From the NCBI RefSeq assembly GCF_009690625.1, contig NZ_CP033878.1:1736001-1800000 (forward strand): 64,000 nucleotides of DNA, read 5' to 3'. The translations under genes were made by a program, and so were the position numbers. Shown one piece after another: positions 1-8,525 of this stretch. The DNA comes from Halorhabdus sp. CBA1104 (GTDB lineage Archaea; Halobacteriota; Halobacteria; Halobacteriales; Haloarculaceae). The notes below the pieces were generated by a model that did not search any database, had not been told where the DNA came from, and worked only from the letters and a program-made list of their open reading frames with translations. The stretch's first letter is position 1, and each line of letters starts with the position of its first letter.

Positions 1-1
1 C

Positions 2-478
2 TTCTTGAAATCGAACCTCTATGGCAGCCACGCGGTTGGCCAGCAGGTCGTCTCGAAGGGAACCGTGATCAACTTCTTCCTCGATCGGGCGCTCGCCGAC
101 GAGACGCTGACGGTCTACGAACCGGGAACCCAGGCGCGCAACTACATCCACGTCAAGGACATCGCGCGAGCCTACGTTCGGAGTGCCGAGCGACTGGCCG
201 ACCAGTTGGCGGCAGGCGAGACCGGCGTCGAAACCTACGAACTCGCCAGCGAGGAGGACCCGAGCGTCCGGACGGTCGCAGAACGGGTGCAGGCGATCGC
301 CCGGGAGTACGGCTTCGATCCCGCTGTCGAACTCGTCGAGAATCCGCGAGCCGGCGAGGAAACCCTCGTAGAGGAGTTCGGCGTCGATACGTCGGCTGCC
401 CGCAACATGCTAGGCTGGGAAGTTCGACACTCGATCGATGAGACAGTTCGAGACGCTGTGGAACGCGAAGCCGAGTGA
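2..478 (+). CDS. NAD-dependent sugar epimerase/dehydratase, C-terminal part
   Basis: This is the last ~158 residues of an extended short-chain dehydrogenase of the UDP-glucose 4-epimerase type; the gene starts before the window. The motif RNYIHVKDIARAY is the typical substrate-side motif of these enzymes, and the C-terminal part (GVDTSAARNMLGW, then a final helix) has the usual epimerase ending. The NAD-binding Rossmann half and the YxxxK site lie outside the window, so substrate cannot be judged. The neighbouring AglB-like fragment suggests a role in nucleotide-sugar supply for surface glycosylation; this is inference. Confidence 0.85.
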   Translation, partial: FLKSNLYGSHAVGQQVVSKGTVINFFLDRALADETLTVYEPGTQARNYIHVKDIARAYVRSAERLADQLAAGETGVETYELASEEDPSVRTVAERVQAIAREYGFDPAVELVENPRAGEETLVEEFGVDTSAARNMLGWEVRHSIDETVRDAVEREAE

Positions 479-539
479 GGGTTTTCGATAGGATACAGTC
501 CGTCATCACTCCGAAATCCCCTGCTGGCCGTTTGTACAC

Positions 540-1385
540 TCACGTGACGGGCGTACTGTCGTGGCCCCAGATCAACTCGAAGTATCGACCCAGACCGGCG
601 ACGAACGAACCGTTCTCGGTGACGGCCGCCTGGCGCATCGACAGCGGAACGTCTTTTTCCTCGACGAGGACGATCGCCGTCCCGGTCTCGTAGTCCATGC
701 TCGGATCGACGAGCGTCCCGCGCCAGGGAAGGGCCTCGTTGCTGAATCGTACCTCGACGGCCGGGTACTCACTCTGGAGTCGGTCGATGACAGCAGCTTG
801 AATGTCTCGGTTGGTCTCAGAGAGGGAGGCCGGATCGAGCAAGAGCACGCGTATCGAGACGTCACGCGCGTAGGCGTCGGCGAAGGCCGGTTCGATCGCC
901 TCGAAGTACTCAAAGCCCTTGGTGAGGACACAGATTTCGTCCTCGGCATCGGCATAAAGTTGGCGCGTTTCGGTTTCGCTTGGCTGGCCGACGTCGACGA
1001 CGTGAAAGAGGTCCTCCGTGGGCGTGACGTCCCCGCTGGCTCGTTCGTAGAGTGGGCCGAATTCCTCGAGGAAGGGGGCACGGAGGGACTGAACGTCCTC
1101 CCGGAACGTCTCGAAGGATTGCCGGCGATTCTCGATGGCCCGCTCGACGATCGTTTCGGGGTGTTTGGCCTCGAACTCCTTGGGACGGCCGGGGATCTCC
1201 GTGACGTACCCGGCGTCTGCGAGAGTGGACAGTACCTCGTAGATCCGGGCCCGCGGGATCCCCGTTGCCTCCGCGAGATTCGGGGCCGTCGTCCGCCCGA
1301 CCGTGAGCAGCTGTCGCAAGGCCGTGGCCTCGTACTCCCGGAGGTCGAGGCGATCGAACAGCTGTTGGGCGCTGTCGTCGGTCAT
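540..1385 (-). CDS. TrmB family transcriptional regulator
   Basis: A 281-residue protein with an N-terminal winged helix (about residues 15-75, including TTAPNLAEATGIPRARIYEV) followed by a linker helix and a C-terminal effector-type domain (ICVLTKGFEYFEAI region), the layout of TrmB regulators that sense sugars or other metabolites. A TATA-like element (CCCTTAAT on the minus strand, 1411-1418) lies about 29 nt before the ATG, so the transcript is probably leaderless and the start is well supported. It runs convergent with the epimerase gene. The regulated target is not evident; the nearby glycosylation-type genes are candidates. Confidence 0.88.
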   Translation of the reverse strand: MTDDSAQQLFDRLDLREYEATALRQLLTVGRTTAPNLAEATGIPRARIYEVLSTLADAGYVTEIPGRPKEFEAKHPETIVERAIENRRQSFETFREDVQSLRAPFLEEFGPLYERASGDVTPTEDLFHVVDVGQPSETETRQLYADAEDEICVLTKGFEYFEAIEPAFADAYARDVSIRVLLLDPASLSETNRDIQAAVIDRLQSEYPAVEVRFSNEALPWRGTLVDPSMDYETGTAIVLVEEKDVPLSMRQAAVTENGSFVAGLGRYFELIWGHDSTPVT

Positions 1386-1493
1386 TGGCGGAGCGTTTGC
1401 CCGGACGGCAATTAAGGGTACGCTCGCGCGGTGGTGTGCAGGTCCAGGACGGCAGGTATGTCCGGATAGGGATTCGTGTCGAGGAAAGGTTAT

Positions 1494-1522
1494 TCTGAAA
1501 GCCCCCGCTTGACCGTCGGGGC
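1494..1522 (-). terminator. Possible hairpin terminator after the truncated aglB-like gene
   Basis: On the minus strand GCCCC and GGGGC flank a 12-nt loop and are followed by CTTTC. It lies between the broken aglB-like gene and the trmB promoter. The hairpin is short and the T-run weak, so it could equally be part of a decayed mobile-element end. The rest of 1386-1553 shows no gene. Confidence 0.3.
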
Positions 1523-1553
1523 CTCGCTGTGCACGCTCCCAACGCTCGCGTGC

Positions 1554-2414
1554 TCAAGTCGTCCGGAGCAGACGACCGCCCCCAGCGTGATGGCGGCGTT
1601 GAATTGCGAGCACCACGAGACCGTAGGCTGTCAGACTGAGCCAGAGATAGTCGAACGCGTGGTGGTCGGCAAAGCCGAGCATGGTTCGGAACGCGTGTGC
1701 AGGCGTGATAGCGAGGAGGAGGACAGCCGCGATGCCGATCCGGCGATCCGCGGTGAGTCGAACACTCAGCAGATAGACGAGAAACGCAGACCCGACGCCA
1801 ACGAGTGGCGGATACCAGGCGAGAATTCGACCGGCGACGTCGGGTGCCCCGCCGACCAGCGCACTCGCCCACCACAGCACGACGACTGTCAGTGTGTCCC
1901 GTGTGTATCCCCTCGTCGGCAGTTCCGAAAACGCCCCGAAATCGAACGCACTGCTCGTACGGAGCAGTTCCTCAACCCAGTACAGGTACCCGTAGGGGTC
2001 GTTGCCAGCGAGGACGACGTCGCCGTTGCGGAATACACTCCCGTATGCAAGACCAATTCGGGCGAAAGCCACCACGAGGAGTGCGCCACAGAGAACTGCC
2101 GCCGTTCGACGGTCTACGGATGGGACTTGAAAGGGAAACGACCAGCCTCCGAGCTGGCTTTCGTCAGTACTTTCGGGGGGTTCCGTCCCATCGAGTACCG
2201 CCAGTACCGCATCCCGATCGGCAAGCCGGTAGCCGTTATCGCCTTCCGTGACAATACCCCTGGAAACGATCTCACCGAAATCCCCAGAATCAAGGGACGT
2301 ATCGTCAAACGACCACGGCTCCTTCTCGTCAAGTTCCACTAACTCGCGGAACGAATCCGCGAGATAGGGTTTCTCTTCGAGAAGGGAGTCGGTCGCCTCC
2401 CGGACGTCAGCCAT
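1554..2414 (-). pseudogene. Truncated AglB/STT3-type oligosaccharyltransferase homologue
   Basis: A 286-residue open frame with the beginning of a haloarchaeal STT3-domain protein. It has a ~90-residue cytoplasmic N-terminal domain (WSFDDTSLDSGDFGEIVSRG), a first membrane segment (about 105-122), the first acidic motif region (GNDPYGYLYWVEELLR) and the second (GFADHHAFDYLWLS), with several membrane helices between. Full AglB proteins are about 800-1000 residues and carry a WWDYG-type motif and a large external domain. All of that is missing: the frame stops shortly after the second acidic motif and no continuation lies downstream. The Met at 2414 matches the family N-terminus; the open frame extends upstream without support. 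It is probably a remnant, though a shortened functional protein cannot be excluded. Confidence 0.65.
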
Positions 2415-2505
2415 ATCCGACCCACCAGCGAGAAGTGTATTAAACGTTCGGAGCCAGTCGGGCGAGTCACAAGGGTTACCCGTCCCACTCGCGTTTCGAC
2501 TCGTG

Positions 2506-3030
2506 ATGTGGCCCTGGGGACACCTGGCTGCTGGATACCTGCTATACACGGCGTTCGAACGCGTGCTGACCGACCATCCGCCCGGTGACCTCGCGACGAT
2601 CTGGCTGGTCGTCGGAACGCAACTGCCGGATCTGATTGATAAACCACTGGCCTGGACGCTCCAGGTGCTACCGAGTGGCCGATCGTTCGGTCACTCACTC
2701 CTCATCCTCGTCCCGTTGCTGCTCGTCGCGGCCTATCGCTCGAGCGGCCGCTATCGGACGGCGATCGTCGCACTCGGAACTGGACACGTCACCCATCTAT
2801 TAGGAGATGTAGTCTATCCGCTGACAGTCGGTCAGATACACCACGTTGGCTTTCTCGGTTGGCCGCTGATACCGCCCATCGACTATCCTACAACCCAGAG
2901 CTTTCTCGCCCACTTGATGGGTATCGACCTGACGCCGTGGTTTACCGGCCAATTGGCGCTGGTCGTCGTCGCAATCGTCGTCTGGACCGTCGATGGCAAT
3001 CCTGGATTGCGTGTCTTCGACGGCAGATAA
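2506..3030 (+). CDS. Membrane-bound metal-dependent hydrolase family protein (DUF457/YdjM-like)
   Basis: A 174-residue polytopic protein that begins MWPWGHLAAGYLLY, the signature start of this family, with further conserved His and Asp residues (QLPDLIDKPLAW, SFGHSLL, GHVTHLLGD) placed on membrane helices as expected for a metal site. Four to five hydrophobic segments are visible. A GTG directly precedes the chosen ATG and would add one residue. It is divergent from the truncated aglB-like gene, with only 91 nt between. The substrate of this family is not known. Confidence 0.8.
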   Translation: MWPWGHLAAGYLLYTAFERVLTDHPPGDLATIWLVVGTQLPDLIDKPLAWTLQVLPSGRSFGHSLLILVPLLLVAAYRSSGRYRTAIVALGTGHVTHLLGDVVYPLTVGQIHHVGFLGWPLIPPIDYPTTQSFLAHLMGIDLTPWFTGQLALVVVAIVVWTVDGNPGLRVFDGR

Positions 3031-3062
3031 TAGCTCGTTGCCCGCAACCGCTACGCCAACAG

Positions 3063-4619
3063 CTACGCCAGATAGCCGATATCTTCCAAGCGTTCCTCGA
3101 CGTCCTCGTCCAGGCCCTCACGCCCGTCACCGCCCGCCGAACCACGTTCGGGAAGCGGTTCACGCGTCCGTACTTCCCGAGTCGCCGTGTCACTGTCCGC
3201 CCCGAACGCCGAGAGAACGGGCTGGCCGTCCATATCAGCCGGCACGGCCTGGTCCAGCCAGTGCAACACGGTCGGCGCGATATCGGAAATCCGGATCGTC
3301 CCCAGATCATTCGTAGCAACGTCCTCGCCGTGGAACAGGACCATGCCGGCGGGGACGTTCTCGGCCCGCCAGTCGTCGGGTTCGGTCACCACGCTGTCCC
3401 CGCCGATGGCCCCGCTCGTGTGGACGCCCGGCCGCTGGTCGAACACCAGATCCGGCGCGAGATCGACGTACGGCCCGGTATAGATCTCTTCGGGCCGATA
3501 AATCTCTCTGGCGATCGGCTCGCCCGTCGTGCTCGTCGCGTCGGCGAGGTCAGCCTGGAGATCCTGCAGGATCGACTCGCGTTCGGCCTCGTCGTCGGCA
3601 TTGACGTAGACCAATCCCTGCCCGCTGCCGATCGCCGTCGTCTCCTCCCAATCGACTGCAGATAACTTGGCCTCGCGCTGGACGCCCTCGTCGCTGGGGA
3701 AGCGCTCGATAATCCGCCGGGGCACCAGCGGCCGAATGTATTGTTCGAGGCCCAACGAGCGGACGATCCCGGCGATTCGCTCCTGGGTGAAGCCCAGGTC
3801 GTGCAGCCGGGAGGCCAGACTCGCGGTCGTCGAGAGGTAGCCCTGCTCTTCGAGCCACCGGTTGACGTAAAACACCGTGTCGATCTCCGTACAACCGTGA
3901 TCGGACATCAACACGAGGTTGTACTCACCCTCGAGGAAGTGGCGCAGTTCCTCGTCGACGATCTCCCAGGCCTCGCGTGTTTCGGGTCCGTCCCAGAAGT
4001 AGTGCTGGAGGACGTTCAGGTGAAAGAGCGTGACGTGCAGAAAGTCCAGCTCGTCTTCCTCCAGTAACGTTCGGGCCGTTCGCAGGCGGGTCCGAAGCAG
4101 GTCGTGGACCATCTCGACCTCGCGGTCGGCGTCCTCGTTTGACGTCAGCACGTTCGCCGGGTGGACACGGTAGTCGAAGCGATCTTCCAGTTCGGCCTGC
4201 AACTCGGGCGGTTCGGTGTAGTCGTCTTCACCCGAACGCGGCCCGCCGGCGACCATCGGGCCGTCGATCGCCCGCGGGGGATAGGACATCGGGAGGTTGA
4301 CGACGCCCGTCCGGTGGCCGGTATCGTTGAGATAGTCCCACAGTTCCGGACTCGTAAAGTCAGTCGAGTCGGGCAGGTGCATCGAGCGGGCCTCGGTGTC
4401 GATGCGTTCCCACCAGTAGACACCGAGTTTGCCCGGGTTCTTCCCCGAGGCGTAGCACTTCCAGTTCGGGCAGGTGACCGGCGGGAGGTGGCTGCGGGAG
4501 ACCCCCGAGGCCCCCTCCTCGCGGAGACGTTCGATGGTCGGCAAGTGGCCCGCCTCGATCCAGGGCTCTAACAGCGGCCAGTTGGCCCCGTCGAGGCCGA
4601 CGACGACGGTCGGTTTCAT
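3063..4619 (-). CDS. Alkaline-phosphatase-superfamily protein (type I phosphodiesterase/nucleotide pyrophosphatase-like)
   Basis: A 518-residue protein whose start (VVVGLDGANWPLLEPW) gives the first metal-binding Asp. The segment PPVTCPNWKCYASGKNPGKL holds the nucleophile Thr, and LVLMSDHGCTEI holds a later Asp-His metal pair. These are hallmarks of the alkaline-phosphatase fold used by phosphodiesterases, sulfatases and phosphoglycerol transferases. There is no signal peptide, so it acts in the cytoplasm. Such proteins are common in haloarchaeal glycosylation loci, which fits the epimerase and AglB-like neighbours. The substrate is unknown. Confidence 0.82.
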   Translation of the reverse strand: MKPTVVVGLDGANWPLLEPWIEAGHLPTIERLREEGASGVSRSHLPPVTCPNWKCYASGKNPGKLGVYWWERIDTEARSMHLPDSTDFTSPELWDYLNDTGHRTGVVNLPMSYPPRAIDGPMVAGGPRSGEDDYTEPPELQAELEDRFDYRVHPANVLTSNEDADREVEMVHDLLRTRLRTARTLLEEDELDFLHVTLFHLNVLQHYFWDGPETREAWEIVDEELRHFLEGEYNLVLMSDHGCTEIDTVFYVNRWLEEQGYLSTTASLASRLHDLGFTQERIAGIVRSLGLEQYIRPLVPRRIIERFPSDEGVQREAKLSAVDWEETTAIGSGQGLVYVNADDEAERESILQDLQADLADATSTTGEPIAREIYRPEEIYTGPYVDLAPDLVFDQRPGVHTSGAIGGDSVVTEPDDWRAENVPAGMVLFHGEDVATNDLGTIRISDIAPTVLHWLDQAVPADMDGQPVLSAFGADSDTATREVRTREPLPERGSAGGDGREGLDEDVEERLEDIGYLA

Positions 4620-4793
4620 CTAGGTTGTACTGAGCCAATGGCCACTAAAGGTATTCTGTTCCCGGTTTGAGGTGGTCGCCCCCTGGAGAGGGCTGCCCGC
4701 TGTGACTCCGTTCCAATTACCCCGAACCCAACCCACAACCGGATCGATCCCCTAAGAAAGGTAGATGAACAGCGGGACACAGGTGAAAAGACG

Positions 4794-5438
4794 ATGACTG
4801 ACGACGATACAGGCCACCGGCTCGTGGCCGCCATCTACGATCCGCTGACCGCGCCCTTCGACGAGCGGCTGCTCGGTGACCACCGCGAGTACCTCGCGCG
4901 TGGGCTGGACGGCTCAGTCCTGGATCTCGGGGCCGGGACCGGCGCGATGTTCCCCTATTTCGCGGCCGCCGCAACCGACGAATCGAGTCTCGACTGCCAC
5001 GCGATCGAACCAGATACACACATGCGACAGCGGGCCGAGTCGCGGGCCAAGGACCTCGATCTGGCGATCGATATCCGACCGGATCCCGCGGGATCGCTGC
5101 CCGACGACGACGATTCGATTAGCACCGTCGTCGCCTCGCTCGTGCTCTGTACGATCCCCGACGTGCAAGCGGCACTCGATGAGGTCGCCCGCGTCCTCAA
5201 GCCGGGTGGCGAGTTGCGGCTCCTCGAACACGTCGCCGCCGACGGCTGGACCGGACACCTCCAGACTGCCGTCAATCCGGTCTGGAAGCGCGCGGCGGCC
5301 GGCTGCCACCTAAACCGGGACACCGAGGCCACGTTGCGTGGCCACGACCGTTTCGACGTCCGGGAACTGACGACCCTGGAGATGGGAGTGCCGCCCGTAC
5401 AGCCGTTCATTCGCGGGACGCTGGAAGTGCGTACGTAA
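4794..5438 (+). CDS. Class I SAM-dependent methyltransferase
   Basis: A 214-residue protein with the SAM-binding glycine motif LDLGAGTGAMFPYF near residue 42, an acidic strand-2 end (HAIEPDTHM), and a strand-4 region SLVLCTIPDVQAALDEVAR, as in the UbiE/COQ5-like group. The C-terminal stretch (VWKRAAAGCHLNRDT) resembles small-molecule or lipid methyltransferases found in archaea. The acceptor cannot be inferred from context: it lies alone between a convergent phosphodiesterase-like gene and trmY. Confidence 0.85.
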   Translation: MTDDDTGHRLVAAIYDPLTAPFDERLLGDHREYLARGLDGSVLDLGAGTGAMFPYFAAAATDESSLDCHAIEPDTHMRQRAESRAKDLDLAIDIRPDPAGSLPDDDDSISTVVASLVLCTIPDVQAALDEVARVLKPGGELRLLEHVAADGWTGHLQTAVNPVWKRAAAGCHLNRDTEATLRGHDRFDVRELTTLEMGVPPVQPFIRGTLEVRT

Positions 5439-5522
5439 CTGTTCTGGGCGCGAACCGAGTCACTGTCGTCTCAGTGGAACCAAGTCGACGCGCTAAAACA
5501 CACTCGCGTCCGAGAACCGTCT

Positions 5523-6119
5523 ATGCGCCAGTTCGTCGTACTCGGCCACGAGGCCCCGACGACGCCCGAATTCTCGCTCGAGGACTTGCCGGGCTCGGCG
5601 GGCCGCCTCGACGTGCTCTGTCGGTGTCTGAACGCCGCCTTCTTTCGATCGCACGACATTCGCGAAGACGTTCGCGTTCGCCTGGTGTTGGGCGATGAAT
5701 TCACGCTCCGGTTGGAGGGGCGCGAGCTACAGGGCCTCAACCCCGACGAGCGCAGCACGGCCGCCCGGATCCGGAATGCGTTAGAGCGCCGGGAGGCGGC
5801 GATCGGCCACCAGGCAGTCGAGACGTCGCCCGGGATCTATCTTTCGCGACGCGGTGTCGAGGCCGCCCTGCGTGACGCTGCCGCGGAGGGACAACTCCTG
5901 CAACTCCACGAGGACGGGACGCCGATAATCGACGGGGGCGTTCCGGCCGATCCGGTGTTCGTACTCTCGGATCACCAGGACTTCACCGACGCCGAACAGG
6001 GCCTACTCGAAGAGTTGAACGCGAGGCGAATTCGGCTGGGGCCGACCGCGGTCCACGCCGATCACGCGATCACTGTCGCCCAGAACTATCTCGACACGGA
6101 CGGATTCGAAACCTTCTGA
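5523..6119 (+). CDS. trmY: tRNA (pseudouridine(54)-N(1))-methyltransferase
   Basis: A 198-residue SPOUT-class methyltransferase that makes N1-methylpseudouridine at position 54 in the T-loop of archaeal tRNAs. The N-terminus (RQFVVLGHEAPTTPEFSLEDLPG) and the middle segment (CRCLNAAFFRSHDIREDV) are characteristic of TrmY. The C-terminal knot region contains PVFVLSDHQDFTDAEQ, then LGPTAVHADHAITVAQNYLD, where SAM binds. Length agrees with the family (about 195-200). A tRNA gene lies 0.4 kb downstream. Confidence 0.93.
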   Translation: MRQFVVLGHEAPTTPEFSLEDLPGSAGRLDVLCRCLNAAFFRSHDIREDVRVRLVLGDEFTLRLEGRELQGLNPDERSTAARIRNALERREAAIGHQAVETSPGIYLSRRGVEAALRDAAAEGQLLQLHEDGTPIIDGGVPADPVFVLSDHQDFTDAEQGLLEELNARRIRLGPTAVHADHAITVAQNYLDTDGFETF

Positions 6120-6133
6120 CCGATCGACGGCCG

Positions 6134-6412
6134 TTACTCGATCCGGAGATCGCCACCGTCGTCGCTGGCGTTTTCGTCCCACTCCAGTTCGAATTCGACG
6201 CTGAGTTCACCGTGGCCATCAGCCGGCCCCTCGCGTTCGGCCTTGACTTCGAACGTCGGCCGTGCCGGCGGGTCCATGGTGACCGACTGGTCGCCGGCCG
6301 ACAGCGAAATCGGGTCGCCACCGTCGAGATTGTCGGCGACAGTCCGGAGATACGAGGCAATTTCGTCACGGGACAGCGAACGTTCCGTCTCGAAGAGTAC
6401 TTCTTCTGGCAT
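6134..6412 (-). CDS. Amphi-Trp domain-containing protein
   Basis: A 92-residue protein starting MPEEVLFETERSLSRDEIASYLRTVADNLDGG, the typical opening of the haloarchaeal Amphi-Trp family: an N-terminal acidic helix, then beta strands ending in VEFELEWDE. The start at 6412 is chosen because the homology begins there, whereas the open frame continues upstream into non-coding sequence and the tRNA. It is a small soluble protein of unknown function. It is convergent with trmY. Confidence 0.8.
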   Translation of the reverse strand: MPEEVLFETERSLSRDEIASYLRTVADNLDGGDPISLSAGDQSVTMDPPARPTFEVKAEREGPADGHGELSVEFELEWDENASDDGGDLRIE

Positions 6413-6536
6413 AGGTGAACAGAGGCGCGAGAAGGGGATAAGTGTTTCAGCACTAACAATCCGCGCGCCGACAAATTCGCCCGACTGGACGTGTCTCGCA
6501 AGAGTTAAAGGCAAACGCCGGCAAGAGTTCGACTGC

Positions 6537-6609
6537 GGGCCGGTGGGGTAGCTTGGTATCCTTCGGCCTTCGGGTGGCCGTAACCGCGATTCGAATTCGC
6601 GCCGGCCCA
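6537..6609 (+). tRNA. tRNA-Pro (anticodon CGG)
   Basis: The 7-bp acceptor stem GGGCCGG/CCGGCCC, followed by discriminator A, encloses a D arm, a perfect 5-bp anticodon stem CGGCC/GGCCG with loop TTCGGGT, and a T arm CGCGA-TTCGAAT-TCGCG. The anticodon CGG reads CCG proline codons. No intron is present and the CCA is not encoded. A TATA-like AGTTAAAG lies about 30 nt upstream (from 6502), and CTTTT follows the 3' end as a probable termination signal. Confidence 0.95.
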
Positions 6610-6930
6610 CTTTTCACCCCACGTCGCGACCGTGAGCGACAGCGAACGGGCCGTCGTGAGTGCGAAATGGAAGAGCAAGCGGATTCGCGCCGGGCAAGTG
6701 CTCTCGTAGCCCAAGACGACACCAAGAAACAATCAGGACCGACTCGACCGGCCAGACGAACAGGCCATAGCTGTTTCACCTGCTCTGGGACGAGCGAAGT
6801 CCCGGAGAGCGGCGCCTATGTCGCGGTTCGCGGCGACGACCAGACCCACGGGGGCATGGAATGGTCGTCAATCTCGACACAGAGTCACCCGAAGCGTCAA
6901 TCAAGGAAGCGAGACGGGCTTGGACCGAAT
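6610..6930. other. Intergenic region without a convincing gene
   Basis: These 321 bp between tRNA-Pro and the DUF424 gene hold only open frames with shadow-like composition. A short hairpin GGGAC/GTCCC lies near 6797-6813. An 11-bp match to the tRNA 3' part (ATTCGCGCCGG, 6683-6693) is too short to call an attachment site. It could be a decayed integration site, but nothing here proves it. Confidence 0.4.
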
Positions 6931-7245
6931 CTACATCCAGACTAACTGCGCGTGACGCGTGCCGTCGATATCCAGCACGTTGGCTTCGTCGACAAAGCCC
7001 TGCTCGAGGGCAATCGAGACGGCTGTCTCGCCGACGAGGTTGGCCGTGTCACACTTCGCGAGACTCGCGGCGACGCGCTCGGCGTCGGCGACGTCGCCGC
7101 CGTAGAAGTCCTCGGTGACCGAAAGAGAGAGATCGCCCTCGGTGAACGTCTCGCCGAGAATATCGGCGTCACAGACGGCGACGAGCAGTCCGTCTTCAGT
7201 CTCGCGTTCGGAGACCAACAGACCGTCACTCGCGTTCTCACTCAT
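6931..7245 (-). CDS. DUF424 family protein
   Basis: A 104-residue small protein typical of archaeal DUF424. It opens MSENASDGLLVSERETEDGLLVAVCDADILGETFTEG and has the conserved core AASLAKCDTANLVGETAVSIALEQGFVDEANVLDI. Function is unknown; DUF424 genes often sit near translation genes. The ATG lies one nucleotide after the stop of the upstream TPR gene, so the two are an operon and probably translationally coupled. Confidence 0.85.
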   Translation of the reverse strand: MSENASDGLLVSERETEDGLLVAVCDADILGETFTEGDLSLSVTEDFYGGDVADAERVAASLAKCDTANLVGETAVSIALEQGFVDEANVLDIDGTRHAQLVWM

Positions 7246-7246
7246 G

Positions 7247-7999
7247 CTACTCGCGCAGCTCCTGCTGGCGTTGATCGATCATCTCTTCTTCGGTTTCCTG
7301 GCGCAACTCGTCGGCCTCCTCGACGAGTTCTTCGGCGCGTTCGTCCTCACCGACCTGTTCGTGGGCACGGGCCTTCTGTTCCAGCAGGTCCGCGCTCCGG
7401 AAGCCGAGTCTGACGGCATTGTCGAAGGCATCGATGGCGTCCTCGGCGAGCCCGCGTTCAAGCAGGAAAAAGCCGCGATTGTACCAGGCTTGGGCGAAGC
7501 GGGGGTCGATCTCGACGGCCCGTTCGGCGTGTTCTAAGGCCTGCTCGGACTGGCCGGATTCCCAGAGTGCGTAGGCGAGGTTCGTCTCCGCGGTCGCGGC
7601 GTGTTCGGACTCGGCGTCGATGTTCAACGCTTCCCGGTAGGCACCGATCGACGCGTCGTACTCCTCGAGTTCGGCGTGGGCGACACCCTTGTTCACCCAG
7701 GCCTCCTGGGTGATCGCGTCGTCGTCGGCAAAGCGAGCGGCCCGTTCGAGTGCCTCGGTGGCCTCCTCGAAGCGCTGGATGCGCGTGTACTCTAGGCCCA
7801 CGTCGAGTAAACTCTCGGCGTCGACTTCCTCGTCAGGGATCGCATGTTCGTCCAGTAGATCCCCGACTACCCGCGAGTCGACGGGATCGACCGCATCCGG
7901 ATCGACGGCGAGTTCAGGCGGTTCCAGATCGAAGCCCTCGTAGGGCTCTGAGAAGCCCTGGCCCTCGGAGAAACGATGGTCTTCGGAGTCGTCAGTCAT
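7247..7999 (-). CDS. Tetratricopeptide repeat protein
   Basis: A 250-residue acidic soluble protein. After an unstructured N-terminus of about 70 residues come four to five TPR helix pairs (for example AWVNKGVAHAELEEYDASIG, AQAWYNRGFFLLERGLAEDA), ending in a charged coiled-coil-like tail (EEADELRQETEEEMIDQRQQ). Such repeats mediate protein-protein contacts. A TATA-like AGCCCTTAACC (minus strand, ~8030) precedes the start by about 29 nt. First gene of the operon with DUF424; partners are unknown. Confidence 0.88.
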   Translation of the reverse strand: MTDDSEDHRFSEGQGFSEPYEGFDLEPPELAVDPDAVDPVDSRVVGDLLDEHAIPDEEVDAESLLDVGLEYTRIQRFEEATEALERAARFADDDAITQEAWVNKGVAHAELEEYDASIGAYREALNIDAESEHAATAETNLAYALWESGQSEQALEHAERAVEIDPRFAQAWYNRGFFLLERGLAEDAIDAFDNAVRLGFRSADLLEQKARAHEQVGEDERAEELVEEADELRQETEEEMIDQRQQELRE

Positions 8000-8084
8000 G
8001 AAACGGTCTACGCGAGTCGAATGGTTAAGGGCTACGTCCGCGCAGCGGCCGAATCATTTTGTACACCGGGCCGTAGTATAAACT

Positions 8085-8525
8085 ATGACGAACGACCGTG
8101 TGGCGGACCTGGTCGACGATGCTGTGGATGTGGAGGGAATCCGCCGATATCTGCGGAATTCGGACGTTCTCTTTGCGGTCCTGTTCGGCTCGCTCGTAAG
8201 CGACACGGCTCACGAATCTTCCGATGTCGACGTAGCACTCCAGTTTCCGGACGAGATGACGTCAAAAGAACGCTTTCGGCATCGAAATCGACTCGACGCC
8301 GAACTACAGACGTATGCCGAGCGATTCGTCGACGTGAGTGATATCGAAGCGCTACCAGTACCCGTTGCACGTGCGGCACTCCGGGATGGAATTCGACTCG
8401 TCGGTGATGAACAGGAGATTAACGCGTACCGCAAGCGGGTCGAATCCGAGTACGAGACGTCTGCTGAGCGACGAGAGCAGGAACGTCGAGAATTCATCGA
8501 TCGTCTGGCGAAAGGAGAGTTATAG
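8085..8525 (+). CDS. MNT-domain nucleotidyltransferase antitoxin (MntA-type)
   Basis: A 146-residue minimal nucleotidyltransferase with the signature G35-S36-x10-D47-V48-D49 (LFGSLVSDTAHESSDVDVAL). In type VII toxin-antitoxin modules such proteins neutralise the HepT RNase by AMPylating a tyrosine next to its active-site His. The C-terminal third is helical (RKRVESEYETSAERREQERR). Its stop codon directly abuts the start of the HepT gene, so both are made from one message. The pair lies just before the IS-disrupted thpR, in a stretch of accessory character. Confidence 0.88.
   Translation: MTNDRVADLVDDAVDVEGIRRYLRNSDVLFAVLFGSLVSDTAHESSDVDVALQFPDEMTSKERFRHRNRLDAELQTYAERFVDVSDIEALPVPVARAALRDGIRLVGDEQEINAYRKRVESEYETSAERREQERREFIDRLAKGEL

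Noticed and set aside
1480-1553. Remnant of an IS end next to the truncated aglB-like gene
   Set aside because: The GC-rich hairpin sequence is suggestive, but I could not match it to the element at 9429-10963 beyond short common words, so only a weak terminator is listed.
6595-6693. Possible attachment site: tRNA-Pro 3' sequence repeated downstream
   Set aside because: Only 11 bp (ATTCGCGCCGG) match at 6683-6693, and no integrase gene is nearby.
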